Source of the DNA: an uncultured Muribaculaceae bacterium
GTDB taxonomy: Bacteria > Bacteroidota > Bacteroidia > Bacteroidales > Muribaculaceae
DNA length: 64,000 nt
Assembly (NCBI GenBank): GCA_910588035.1
Contig: CAJUPY010000005.1
Location: 11,188 to 75,187 of the forward strand
Reading direction: 5' to 3'
Part shown: piece by piece, positions 16,368 through 25,322 of the stretch
Layout of the letters: each line of letters starts with the position of its first letter
Position numbering within the stretch: the stretch's first letter is position 1
Notes under the pieces: model-generated
Databases searched by the model: none
Seen by the model: the letters and a program-made list of their open reading frames with translations, nothing else
Told to the model about the DNA's origin: nothing
Program-made: the position numbers and the translations under genes

Positions 16368-17654
16368 ATGACACAACTGAGACAACTGCTGTCGGTCTTG
16401 CTCATCGCCATATCGGTGACCGCCACAGCTCAAGAAAAAATCATTCTTCTCAACGAAGGCAACTGGCAATCTGACAACGGACGCATGACCTATTTTGAGA
16501 ATGGCAAGATTGTCAGCAACCAATGGTTCCGCGATGTCAACGGCTCGAAACTCGGCGACACACCCAACGACATTATCCAGATCAACGACAATCTGATCGC
16601 CATTGCGATCAACTGGTCGAACATCGTTCAGTTCATCACCCCCCAGGGCAAAGCGGTGGCCGCGACAGAAGATGTTCCAAACAACCGTAAACTCGCCTCC
16701 GACGGACGCTATGTCTATGTTTCCTCCTATGGTCATGAATGTGGTTCAGAGAAAGGCCTGTTGACATTCGAGCGCGGATACGTGGCCAAGATCGACATCA
16801 CGACCTTCAAGGTTGTCGACGCGGTCGAGGTCGGTTATGAACCTGAAGGCATCGCCCTCTACAACGGTCATCTTTTTGTGGCCAACACCGGCGGATATGC
16901 CTTTCAGGAAGACCATGAATATGAAACCACGGTCGATGTCATAGATGCCGCCACGATGAAAGTCACCAGATCGGTCGACACCGGGCAGATAAACCTTTAC
17001 GGCAAAATGTCACAGAGCGGACAATATCTGTGCATCAACTCTCCTGGCGACTACTACGACATTCAGGCCGCCACGATAATTCTTGACTGTGGCGCCGTCA
17101 TCAGCGGCAAACCCGATGATCAATGTTTCGTCAAACTCGACTATGCCGCCACCTACAGCTGCACCACAGCCGACGGCAATTTCTTCGCGGTAGGGTCGAG
17201 ATATTCATATTACACCAGCGAATACACTTTCAACTATCTCACTATCAACCCTGCCGAGGTGTTGGAATCGGGAGGAACCGGAGGCATTTATGAGACAATG
17301 CCCGGAACATTGCTGTCTGACCTGAAATCAATGACAATGCCCTATGGAATCTATGTCAACCCCTACACCGGCTACATCTACGCTACCGACGCCGGCTCGT
17401 TTGCCGCAGCCGGGGGATTATGGCAATGGTCTCCTGAAGGTAAGCTGCTTGGCAAACATAAGGTCTACATTAACCCGGGACACTTTCTCGCCCTGCCTCC
17501 CGACGGAAAATTTGACGGTGTTGACCAGATCGAAGCCGACTGCGACCACACAAACGATCAGATCTTCAACCTTCAGGGAATCAGAGTCACCAACCCGATC
17601 GACGGCCAGCTCTACATTCAGAACCGACGTAAATTCATCTATCATTCAAAATAA
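16368..17654 (+). CDS. BtuG-like beta-propeller surface protein of the B12 operon, with T9SS-like tail
   Basis: 428 residues. The signal peptide (LLSVLLIAISVTATAQEK) has no lipobox Cys. The body is a YncE/DUF5074-like propeller: repeated strand units such as KIILLNEGNWQSDNGRMTYF, RYVYVSSYG, YVAKIDITTFKVVDAVEVG, GHLFVANTGGYAF, VDVIDAATMKVTRSVD and TGYIYATDAG. BtuG of Bacteroides is a surface lipoprotein of this fold that caps BtuB and binds B12 extremely tightly; position right behind BtuB under a B12 riboswitch supports the same role here. The end reads IFNLQGIRV ... GQLYIQNRRKF, a T9SS-like tail. It would therefore reach the surface by T9SS rather than as a lipoprotein; this is inference. 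The gap to the next gene is 9 bases. Confidence 0.78.
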   Translation: MTQLRQLLSVLLIAISVTATAQEKIILLNEGNWQSDNGRMTYFENGKIVSNQWFRDVNGSKLGDTPNDIIQINDNLIAIAINWSNIVQFITPQGKAVAATEDVPNNRKLASDGRYVYVSSYGHECGSEKGLLTFERGYVAKIDITTFKVVDAVEVGYEPEGIALYNGHLFVANTGGYAFQEDHEYETTVDVIDAATMKVTRSVDTGQINLYGKMSQSGQYLCINSPGDYYDIQAATIILDCGAVISGKPDDQCFVKLDYAATYSCTTADGNFFAVGSRYSYYTSEYTFNYLTINPAEVLESGGTGGIYETMPGTLLSDLKSMTMPYGIYVNPYTGYIYATDAGSFAAAGGLWQWSPEGKLLGKHKVYINPGHFLALPPDGKFDGVDQIEADCDHTNDQIFNLQGIRVTNPIDGQLYIQNRRKFIYHSK

Positions 17655-17663
17655 AACCTCACT

Positions 17664-20600
17664 ATGACTTTTAAAAGCGCATTAATCACATTGATCGCCA
17701 TTGCCGGAGGTGCATCTGCCACTTCTGCCGCCAACGTCACTGTGACAATGAACAATGTATCGAAAACCATGTCGCTTGTCTCAAAGACAACAGGCGAGGC
17801 TGTAGAGACAGGCACACCTGCCGGAACGGTCTATGACTTTGAGACTCCGGCAGGCGACTATCTGCTGACCGCCTATGCAACCGACGGCAAGACGGTCAAC
17901 GGAACCATTGAACTGACCGTCAACGATAACGGAGCGCAGGATTTCAAAATCATCACCTGCACCGCCTATGCCACAAACAGCGGCTGGACTACAGCCAACG
18001 GTGACTACAGCCTTGACGTGAAAGTCAATTCAAGAGAAGGTGAAAGCAAAAAAATCACGGTCGGAAACAGCATCACAGCCAACCGCCACACCTTTCTCGC
18101 ACTCAGCGGAAACAGCTATCAGGCATCATTCATTCCGGGCGAGAGGCATCGTGACGAAGGCTTTGTGACACTCTACAAAACCGGCACACTGACATCAAGC
18201 ATCAATATCTCAGGTGCCATTCCCCAGGCCGAGAACTTCACTATAACAGTGCCTGAGAACGCCTGGTTTGAGCTCGGAATGAAGTTCTCCCATTTTGTCG
18301 ACTTCACCAAAGTCGATCCTGTCAAGACCGAGATCTCAGGCGGAAACAAGTCGCTGACCTACAATCTCGCGAAAGGACAGATCTACAACTACCGCACGTC
18401 GATTAAAGGCGGGCTGACGCAAGCCGGATATTTCACCATGAACGCCGATGAGTCGAAACGCCCGGTGATCAGATTCTCCAGACAAGACTATGAGGCGTTC
18501 AGCCCCAGGACAATAAACCACGATGTCCACTCAAACCAAGGTTACGAGACCGGTGACATATTCGTCAACATCAATCCTCGCGGACATCTCGAGCTGAAAC
18601 AAGGCGAGACCTTCAAGGCCCATGCGATGAGATCGTGGGAGCTCACCGACAATTCTACCGGCAACTATTTCATGGAGCCCGACTTCCACTACACTGTCAT
18701 CGACCTTCAGGGCAAGCCGAGCGAGAACGTGATCTCGGTCTCCCAGGCCGAAGGTTCATCGTGGGCCGACATAAAAGCTGTCGGCAAGGGAACGGCGATC
18801 GTCCTTGTCACATACGATGCGATCGGAGTCAACTACTATAGCAACGCCACGAAAAGCCCCTATATGGGCGGCGAATACTGGGGCGCGATATGGCCCGAGA
18901 ACACCGCGGCATATGTCATCACTGTCGGTGAAGGCTCATCGTCCGTCAAACCCAACATGCTGATCAATGAGAAATACAACAAGGAGACACTCAAACTGTC
19001 GGGAGCCGATGTCGATGCAGAACACGATGTTTTCTATTACCTCGACACTGAAGAGGGCGCGTCTTACACATTCAGACCCGAGGGTGCCGCAAACGTGACA
19101 ATAGCTTATCCGTCGATCGGTGCCCAAATGGCGACCTACAACGGTTTTACCACCGACGGCGTGACCAGAAACGCCGACGGCAGCTACACCCTGTTGCTCA
19201 AGGAAGGACGACAGATCGTCAGACTGACCGATGCGTCAGGCAAATCGGCCTACCAGGTGTTGACAGCAAAAAAATGTCACCGAGACATAATCAACCTGAC
19301 GCGCGAAGGCAGCAGCATTTTCCAACCCGGCGACCAGGTCAAGATTCAATACTCGGGACTGCGCCACCCGGCAAACAAACTCGCCGGCATCTACAATATG
19401 TCGGCCTATGTCACATATAACGGTGTTCCTAACGGATCGTCGCTGATTCTCGGATCAGGACAATACACCTTTGGCTCGGCGGCATCGGCCCAGGCTATTA
19501 CCGTCACAATTCCAGAAAGCCACGATGTCGCCGGTGAACCTTCGATCAACATGACCGAAGGTGTCATTCAAGTCAACGGCTTCGGTGATCCCATAGGCAA
19601 CCACCGCACGATTGACCCGGTGGCAGGCCGTTCGCCAAACTTCACGGCAACAGCCCATAAGACATATTTCGGCATGATTCCCGACGTGACAATCAAACTG
19701 ACGGCGGTCAGAAACTTCGAGATCAGAATCGACTGCGATGTGGAGGACGCCGACATCACGCTGTCGCTCAACGGAAAAGCTCTTCAACCTGACGAAAACG
19801 GCCTATACAGCGGAACCTACGGCACTTATTCATTGCGTGCCGCCAAGGCGGGCTACCGTTGCTATCACGCCGATTACACCATTGGTGACGATGCCGAGGG
19901 TCTCCAGACCTTTAGCGTCGAGATGACAAAAAGTGAAAACATCTGGGATGGCAAGACAATGACCGAACCAGAATCGAAAGAAGGTGTATATCAGATCGCC
20001 GATGCCGCAAACCTCGCCTGGTTTGCCAACAATGTCAACACCAAAGGTGGCATCAATAATGCCGTGCTTCTGAATGACATCGACCTCGGCGACTTTGAGT
20101 GGACCGCCATCGGAAACACCTCGTCGAAACCGTTCTCCGGTGTCTTCACGGGCTGCAACCACCGCGTTGGCGGTCTCTTCATCAATGACCCGAACAACGA
20201 CAACCGCGGCCTCTTCGGCTACGCACGCGGAACAGCATCGTCACCCTCGGCTATCACCGGTGTCACGGTTGACGGTAAAGTCTCAGGAAAACGATATGTG
20301 GGAGGAGTGCTCGGATATGCAAACGCCTACGTGACTGTCGACACCTGTGCCAACTATGCCGAGATCACCGGAACCGGGGCCTCGGTGGGCGGTATCGCAG
20401 GTTACATCGGAGCAACGACATCGCGTGTGGCAAACTGCTATAATGCCGGCAAAATCGACAGTCCGGACATTCACGCCGGAATCGTCGGAAACATCGCCAA
20501 CAACTGTGACAACATCGAGAATGTGTTTAACGTCGGAGAGATAAGCGAAAACACCAATGCATCGGCCATCGTCGGTTCGACCCTTAGCAAGACAAACGTC

Positions 20601-20945
20601 AGAAACGCATTTGCCGTCAAAGACTATGCCGAGCCAAACGGATACACGCTTGTGACTGAGATGCAGATGGAATCGGGTGAGATCGCCTACAGACTTGGTA
20701 ACGCGTTCGGTCAGAAAATCGGCGAGGATCCATATCCGGTCTTCGGTGCTCCCGAAGTGAAATTCGACGCTGAGAACAATCGCTACTACAATGACTCTGA
20801 TTCAGGTGTAGAGACCAACCGATATGACGGTCTGACCCCGGTGCTCTATTACAATCTTCAAGGTGTGGCATCGCAGTCTCCATACGAGGGGCTCAACATA
20901 GTGCGCATGTCAGACGGATCTTATCGCAAAATGATCATAAAGTAA
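17664..20945 (+). CDS. Large multidomain surface protein of the B12 operon (GLUG repeats, T9SS-like tail)
   Basis: 1093 residues, no known enzyme family. A signal peptide (ALITLIAIAGGASATSAA) is followed by repeated Ig-like/PEGA-like beta domains (residues ~25-750; e.g. TVYDFETPAGDYLLTAYATD, DADITLSLNGKALQPDENG, GTYSLRAAKAGYRCY). Residues ~770-1000 carry GLUG-type units in a beta-helix: GVYQIADAANLAWFANNVN, GLFGYARG, VGGVLGYA, VGGIAGYIG. The end reads YYNLQGVASQSPYEG and IVRMSDGSYRKMIIK, a T9SS-like tail. Lying 9 bases after the BtuG-like gene under one B12 riboswitch, it is a strong candidate for B12 binding or for a surface scaffold. It has its own terminator after it. Nothing marks it as catalytic. 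Confidence 0.75.
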   Translation: MTFKSALITLIAIAGGASATSAANVTVTMNNVSKTMSLVSKTTGEAVETGTPAGTVYDFETPAGDYLLTAYATDGKTVNGTIELTVNDNGAQDFKIITCTAYATNSGWTTANGDYSLDVKVNSREGESKKITVGNSITANRHTFLALSGNSYQASFIPGERHRDEGFVTLYKTGTLTSSINISGAIPQAENFTITVPENAWFELGMKFSHFVDFTKVDPVKTEISGGNKSLTYNLAKGQIYNYRTSIKGGLTQAGYFTMNADESKRPVIRFSRQDYEAFSPRTINHDVHSNQGYETGDIFVNINPRGHLELKQGETFKAHAMRSWELTDNSTGNYFMEPDFHYTVIDLQGKPSENVISVSQAEGSSWADIKAVGKGTAIVLVTYDAIGVNYYSNATKSPYMGGEYWGAIWPENTAAYVITVGEGSSSVKPNMLINEKYNKETLKLSGADVDAEHDVFYYLDTEEGASYTFRPEGAANVTIAYPSIGAQMATYNGFTTDGVTRNADGSYTLLLKEGRQIVRLTDASGKSAYQVLTAKKCHRDIINLTREGSSIFQPGDQVKIQYSGLRHPANKLAGIYNMSAYVTYNGVPNGSSLILGSGQYTFGSAASAQAITVTIPESHDVAGEPSINMTEGVIQVNGFGDPIGNHRTIDPVAGRSPNFTATAHKTYFGMIPDVTIKLTAVRNFEIRIDCDVEDADITLSLNGKALQPDENGLYSGTYGTYSLRAAKAGYRCYHADYTIGDDAEGLQTFSVEMTKSENIWDGKTMTEPESKEGVYQIADAANLAWFANNVNTKGGINNAVLLNDIDLGDFEWTAIGNTSSKPFSGVFTGCNHRVGGLFINDPNNDNRGLFGYARGTASSPSAITGVTVDGKVSGKRYVGGVLGYANAYVTVDTCANYAEITGTGASVGGIAGYIGATTSRVANCYNAGKIDSPDIHAGIVGNIANNCDNIENVFNVGEISENTNASAIVGSTLSKTNVRNAFAVKDYAEPNGYTLVTEMQMESGEIAYRLGNAFGQKIGEDPYPVFGAPEVKFDAENNRYYNDSDSGVETNRYDGLTPVLYYNLQGVASQSPYEGLNIVRMSDGSYRKMIIK

Positions 20946-20982
20946 ACATTTGATTTTAAGTAATAATTTTTTCTGCCTTATA

Positions 20983-21017
20983 ATCGGCCCGGCATGTGAG
21001 ATGTCGGGCCGATTTTT
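20983..21017 (+). terminator. Terminator of the cobalamin operon
   Basis: ATCGGCCCGGCA (20984-20994 region) pairs with TGTCGGGCCGAT (to 21012) with one G-T pair, followed by TTTTT. Strong intrinsic terminator. Confidence 0.85.
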
Positions 21018-21150
21018 CCTCTATATCCGCTAAAAACATTAAATATTTGATAATAATTCTAAATTATCATCAGTCACTATTGCCCGATTGGACTCCACGG
21101 GAACCGGCAACTTTTTTCATGACGGCAAACCAACTGTGACGAAAATCTGT

Positions 21151-21158
21151 TATCTTTG
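21151..21158 (+). promoter_or_regulatory. -7 element for mscL
   Basis: TATCTTTG, 28 bases before the ATG at 21187. No good -33 TTTG at the expected distance. Confidence 0.5.
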
Positions 21159-21186
21159 TGAAAATTTTTAAACTATTTAAACGATT

Positions 21187-21627
21187 ATGGGAAAATTCCT
21201 AAATGACTTCAAAGACTTTGCCATGAAGGGCAACGTGATCGACATGGCAGTCGGTGTGATCATCGGCGGCGCGTTCGGCAAAATTGTCAGCTCTCTGGTC
21301 AACGACATCATCATGCCAGTGGTCAGTGTGCTCACCGGCAGTGTGACCTTCAGCAACCTCAACGCCACCCTCCGCGAGGCTCAGACCGATCCCGCCACAG
21401 GTGACGTCATCAAAGAAGCCGTCACTTTCAACTACGGCATGTTCATTCAGAACATCGTCGACTTTCTCATCATCGCTTTCTGCATCTTCATCGCAATCAG
21501 ACTGATGATGCGTTTCAAGAAGAAAGAGGAAGAAGCTCCGGCCGCGCCTCCCGCACCTTCAAAAGAAGAAGTGCTGCTCACCGAGATACGCGACCTGCTC
21601 AAACAGCAGAACGAAGCTAAGAAATAA
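21187..21627 (+). CDS. mscL: Large-conductance mechanosensitive channel
   Basis: 146 residues, typical. The protein forms a pentameric inner-membrane pore that opens on osmotic downshock. Visible features are the N-terminal amphipathic helix (KFLNDFKDFAMKGNVIDMA), TM1 (VGVIIGGAFGKIVSSLVNDIIMP), a periplasmic loop, TM2 (QNIVDFLIIAFCIFIAIRLMM), and a charged C-terminal helix (KKKEEEAPAAPPAPSKEEVLLTEIRDLL). A 13-base gap separates it from the next gene. Confidence 0.95.
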   Translation: MGKFLNDFKDFAMKGNVIDMAVGVIIGGAFGKIVSSLVNDIIMPVVSVLTGSVTFSNLNATLREAQTDPATGDVIKEAVTFNYGMFIQNIVDFLIIAFCIFIAIRLMMRFKKKEEEAPAAPPAPSKEEVLLTEIRDLLKQQNEAKK

Positions 21628-21640
21628 AACCCGGGCGACA

Positions 21641-22177
21641 GTGAAACCGATTTTTCTGATCGGATTCATGGGGTCGGGCAAGACCACACTCTGCAAGGCA
21701 CTCGCCCGGCTGACAGGAATCAGGACCGTTGACCTCGACGACTATATCGCCGGGGTCGCCGGCATGTCTATACGCCAATATTTCGACCTCCATGGTGAGG
21801 CTGCTTTCAGACAGCTTGAGACAAAATGTCTCGAAACCCTCGCCGAAACCGCCGACGACACGATAATAGCCTGCGGCGGCGGCACCCCCTGCTTCAACAA
21901 CAACATGGCGGTCATGAACAGCCGCGGAACGACAATCACGCTCGACACCCCGATCGAGGTGCTGCACTCGCGTCTGATGAGGGGACGTCACAAACGGCCG
22001 CTGATTGCGTCGCTTGACGACACCGCGCTGCGCCGGTTCATCATTGCCAAGCTTGCCGAACGCGAACCTTTCTATTCTCTCTCAACCCACCGGTTTGAGT
22101 CGACCCTGCTTGAAAACGAACAGGAGATCGACATCACTGCCAAACGATTTATCGAACTTTTTCTCAGACCACAATGA
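21641..22177 (+). CDS. aroK: Shikimate kinase
   Basis: 178 residues. It phosphorylates shikimate in aromatic amino-acid synthesis. Motifs: P-loop GFMGSGKTTL (residues ~8-17), shikimate-binding DLDDYI (~33), the CGGGTP loop (~85) and the lid GRHKRPL (~120). Start is GTG at 21641, 13 bases after mscL; there is no better ATG. Its stop overlaps the next ATG (ATGA). Confidence 0.93.
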   Translation: MKPIFLIGFMGSGKTTLCKALARLTGIRTVDLDDYIAGVAGMSIRQYFDLHGEAAFRQLETKCLETLAETADDTIIACGGGTPCFNNNMAVMNSRGTTITLDTPIEVLHSRLMRGRHKRPLIASLDDTALRRFIIAKLAEREPFYSLSTHRFESTLLENEQEIDITAKRFIELFLRPQ

Positions 22178-23358
22178 ATCTGAACGAACCCGAAGGCATC
22201 ACCGCCCCGCAGCCTTGTGAGACAGCCTCGCGACGCCGCATCTTCTCGATCGGCCTGCCACGGTGCAACAACGCCGCCGAACGCCGCTTTCCACTCACCC
22301 CCGAAGCCGTCAACATGCTTGTCGAACGTGGATTCATCGTCAAAATGGAGAGTAACGCCGCCGAGACAATCCACTACAACGACAACGCATACATGCACCA
22401 GGGAGCGCGGATTGTCGGCCGAGATGAGACCTTGCTCTGTGACATCGTCATTCATCTCGCGCCTCTCGACACTGCCGACATCAGGCGACTCAGACGGGGC
22501 GCGCTTCTGCTCACACTGCTTCATCTCGACTGCCAGACAAAAGAAAACGTGACGGAACTGCTCAAACGCGGCATCATCTCGATAGCGATCGACCTCATAG
22601 CCGATGACAACGGCAACAGACCGTTCGCTGACATTCTCTCCGAGATTGACGGAAGGGCATCGGTCGCGCTCGCGTCTGCCCTGCTGGCCGACTCGGTTCA
22701 CGGAAAAGGGATTCTGCTCGGCGGTGTAGCCGGCATCGTGCCGTGTGAGGTGATGCTGATCGGTTCGGGCATCGCGGCAATTGCCGCAGCACGTTCGGCC
22801 ACCGGACTCGGAGCGATCGTAAGAATGTTTGACAACGATGTCTACCGCCTCAGGGCAGCAATAAGAGAACTCGGGCCCCAGATCATCGGTTCGGCGATGC
22901 ACCCGAAGGTAATGTCAAAAGCCCTGATGTCGGCCGACGTGATCGTCGTCACCGACACCACCCACACAGTCTTGTTTGACCGCGACAGCGTGGAGACAAT
23001 GAAAAAAGGGGTGATCACCTTTGACATCAGCCGCCGTGAGGGAGCCACATTCCCCTCGATGCCGAAAATAAACCTCTCTCACGCACGCCCCGGCGACAAC
23101 AACTCCGACGGGCAACGCGTCTGCTATCTCCACTCGGGCAGCGCGGTTCCACGCACATCGGCCATGGCCCTGAGCAACACGTTCATCACCATGCTCGACG
23201 AGATAGTGACCCTCGAGGGTGTCACAAACGCGCTCAAACTGTCGCCGGGCCTGCAAAAAGCGGCATGCACCTTCCTCGGCAAGGTCGTGAACCGGCAGAT
23301 CGCATCGGCGGTCGGAATGAGACACGTCGACATAAACCTTTTCCTGCAACTTTCATGA
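22174..23358 (+). CDS. Alanine dehydrogenase/NAD(P)-transhydrogenase-type protein
   Basis: 394 residues, with ~20 extra N-terminal residues. The N-terminal half shows RIFSIGLPRCNNAAERRFPLTPEAV and ALLLTLLHLD (the His of alanine dehydrogenase). The nucleotide-binding half has VMLIGSGIAAIAAARSATGLGA, a GxGxxA dinucleotide loop, then FDNDVYRLR. In classical alanine dehydrogenases the substrate Lys lies in a VKEP motif; here the equivalent reads VIHLAPLD, so that Lys is not apparent. The family oxidises alanine to pyruvate or moves hydride between NAD and NADP. The overlap with aroK suggests one transcription unit. A subfamily-specific substrate is likely. Confidence 0.75.
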   Translation: MNLNEPEGITAPQPCETASRRRIFSIGLPRCNNAAERRFPLTPEAVNMLVERGFIVKMESNAAETIHYNDNAYMHQGARIVGRDETLLCDIVIHLAPLDTADIRRLRRGALLLTLLHLDCQTKENVTELLKRGIISIAIDLIADDNGNRPFADILSEIDGRASVALASALLADSVHGKGILLGGVAGIVPCEVMLIGSGIAAIAAARSATGLGAIVRMFDNDVYRLRAAIRELGPQIIGSAMHPKVMSKALMSADVIVVTDTTHTVLFDRDSVETMKKGVITFDISRREGATFPSMPKINLSHARPGDNNSDGQRVCYLHSGSAVPRTSAMALSNTFITMLDEIVTLEGVTNALKLSPGLQKAACTFLGKVVNRQIASAVGMRHVDINLFLQLS

Positions 23359-23359
23359 C

Positions 23360-24007
23360 ATGGCAAACCACCGTAAATTTTATGTAGTCTGGGAAGGACA
23401 TTCTCCCGGCATCTATGACTCCTGGGAAGAGTGCAAACTGCAGACCGAAGGTTATCAAGGTGCGAAATTCAAGGCTTTTGACAATCAGGAAGCGGCGACA
23501 GCAGCCTTCAGGGGTGACCCGGCCGACCACATCGGCATTCTCAAATCAATAGCCGGCCACCGGGCCAACGTCAGAAACTACGCAGCCATTCCCGAAATAA
23601 GACTCGAGGCCATTGCCGTCGACGGTGCCTGTGCCGGAAATCCCGGAATGATGGAATACCGCGGAGTGCGTGTCAGCGACGGATCAGAAATCTTCCGTGT
23701 CGGACCGCTTCCCGACGGCACCAACAACGTAGCCGAGTATCTCGCCCTGGTCCACGCCCTGGCGATGCTCGACAAACAGGGCGACCACACAACGCCGATC
23801 TATTCCGACAGCCGAACCGCCCAATCGTGGCTGCGCGGCGGAGCCCACAGGTCAAAACTTGCCCGCACTCCGGCCAATGCCAAGATACATGAGATGCTCC
23901 AACGCGCCGACATGTGGCTCGCATCACACCGTCCGACCGCAAATCCGATAATCAAATGGGATACCGACAACTGGGGTGAGATACCCGCCGACTTCGGCCG
24001 TAAATGA
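23360..24007 (+). CDS. Ribonuclease H family protein with viroplasmin-like N-terminal domain
   Basis: 215 residues. Residues ~5-50 form a viroplasmin/hybrid-binding domain (KFYVVWEGHSPGIYDSWEEC, YQGAKFKAF). The RNase H1 fold follows, with the acidic catalytic residues in AVDGACAGNPG (Asp), NNVAEYLAL (Glu), IYSDSRTA (Asp) and WGEIPADFGRK (Asp at the very end). It would cleave RNA in RNA-DNA hybrids. The GTNNVAEY segment replaces the usual TNNRMEL. It starts one base after the preceding stop, so it belongs to the same operon as aroK. The combination is the known Bacteroidales RNase H form. Confidence 0.87.
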   Translation: MANHRKFYVVWEGHSPGIYDSWEECKLQTEGYQGAKFKAFDNQEAATAAFRGDPADHIGILKSIAGHRANVRNYAAIPEIRLEAIAVDGACAGNPGMMEYRGVRVSDGSEIFRVGPLPDGTNNVAEYLALVHALAMLDKQGDHTTPIYSDSRTAQSWLRGGAHRSKLARTPANAKIHEMLQRADMWLASHRPTANPIIKWDTDNWGEIPADFGRK

Positions 24008-24094
24008 TCACCCGGCCCATCCGATGTAAACTGACACACAATAAAATGAATGATTTTCTGTTATTAGATTGTAATCACACATTTTATTGCAAAC

Positions 24095-25306
24095 ATGAAA
24101 TTCAACAGACTGATTCTCGCGCTGATTCTCGCGGCCACCTCGGCGGCCTCGGTCTTTGGCGATGACAACATAAAAGACAGCGAGTTCAACCCGATCACCA
24201 CAGGTGTGACCTCGCTGAGCATCGCACCCGACGCCCGCGGTGCCTCCATGGGCGATATCGGTGCGGCTACCGAACCCGATGCCAACTCACAGTTCTGGAA
24301 TCCCTCGAAATATGCATTCGCCTACAGTTCGGGAGGCGTCTCACTCAGCTACACCCCATGGTTGCGCAAACTCGTCAACGACATCTTCCTGGCCAATGTG
24401 TCGGGCTACATGAAGCTCGGTTCACAAGACAACCAGGCAATCAGTGCCAACCTGCGCTACTTCTCGCTCGGAGAGGTGAACACCAGCGGTGTCAGCGGCG
24501 AGGAAGGACAGTCGCTCAACCCCTATGAAATGTCGATCGATGTCGGCTACTCAAGAAAACTGTCAGAGAAATTCTCGATGGGAGTCGTGTTCAGATACAT
24601 CTACTCCGACCTCGGATTCTCAGAGTCATATGCCGGCGACCAGTCGACCGGAGCTTCGGCTTTCGCAGCCGACATCTCTGGATTCTACACGACATATCCG
24701 GTCATCGGACGCAACGAGTGCCAATGGTCGTGGGGCTGGAACATCTCAAACATCGGTTCGAAAGTGAGCTACAACAACGGCGAGGATCCCGCGTTTCTGC
24801 CGACAAACCTGCGCCTCGGAACTACATTCACATTCCCTCTGGCCGACTACCACACCCTGGCCCTGTCGCTCGACCTGAACAAACTGCTCGTGCCGGTGCG
24901 TCCGCGCGAGAGCGACTTCGACTCAGAGACCGTCGAAGGGCAGACTGCCTATCTCGAAGCTCTTGAGAAATGGGAGAACATGTCGCCGATAACCGGAATC
25001 TTCAAATCGTTTACCGACGCTCCCGGCGGCTTCAAGGAAGAATTGCGTGAGATATACTATTCGCTCGGAGCGGAATACAGCTACAACCAGCAGTTCTTTC
25101 TCAGAGCGGGATACTACCACGAGAACAAGATGAAAGGCAACCGCCAGTATTTCGGCCTCGGAGCCGGCTTCGCGCTCAATGTGCTGCGCCTCGACGCCTC
25201 ATACATGATCGCCACCGCCCAGACATCGCCTCTCGACCAGACTCTGCGCTTCACACTGACCTTTGACATGGACGGTCTCAAGAACCTCTTCGGCCGCCGT
25301 CGCTGA
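24095..25306 (+). CDS. porV: Type IX secretion system outer-membrane protein PorV (LptO) family
   Basis: 403 residues. A signal peptide (LILALILAATSAASVFGDD) is followed by the diagnostic PorV opening PITTGVTSLSIAPDARGASMG and PDANSQFWNPSKYAF, then a FadL-like 14-strand barrel (GVVFRYIYSDLGFSES, FLRAGYYHENKMKG, QYFGLGAGF) ending DQTLRFTLTFDMDGL. PorV binds the C-terminal signals of T9SS cargo and partners with the sortase PorU, moving substrates from the SprA translocon to A-LPS attachment. In Porphyromonas porU lies next door, but here ispF follows instead, so PorU must be elsewhere. Its presence supports reading the tails in this window as real sorting signals. Confidence 0.9.
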   Translation: MKFNRLILALILAATSAASVFGDDNIKDSEFNPITTGVTSLSIAPDARGASMGDIGAATEPDANSQFWNPSKYAFAYSSGGVSLSYTPWLRKLVNDIFLANVSGYMKLGSQDNQAISANLRYFSLGEVNTSGVSGEEGQSLNPYEMSIDVGYSRKLSEKFSMGVVFRYIYSDLGFSESYAGDQSTGASAFAADISGFYTTYPVIGRNECQWSWGWNISNIGSKVSYNNGEDPAFLPTNLRLGTTFTFPLADYHTLALSLDLNKLLVPVRPRESDFDSETVEGQTAYLEALEKWENMSPITGIFKSFTDAPGGFKEELREIYYSLGAEYSYNQQFFLRAGYYHENKMKGNRQYFGLGAGFALNVLRLDASYMIATAQTSPLDQTLRFTLTFDMDGLKNLFGRRR

Positions 25307-25322
25307 CAAACATAAAAACGCC

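Noticed and set aside
22072..22902. 276-residue minus-strand frame opposite the alanine-dehydrogenase-like gene
   Set aside because: Composition-driven shadow of aroK and the next gene; no domain.
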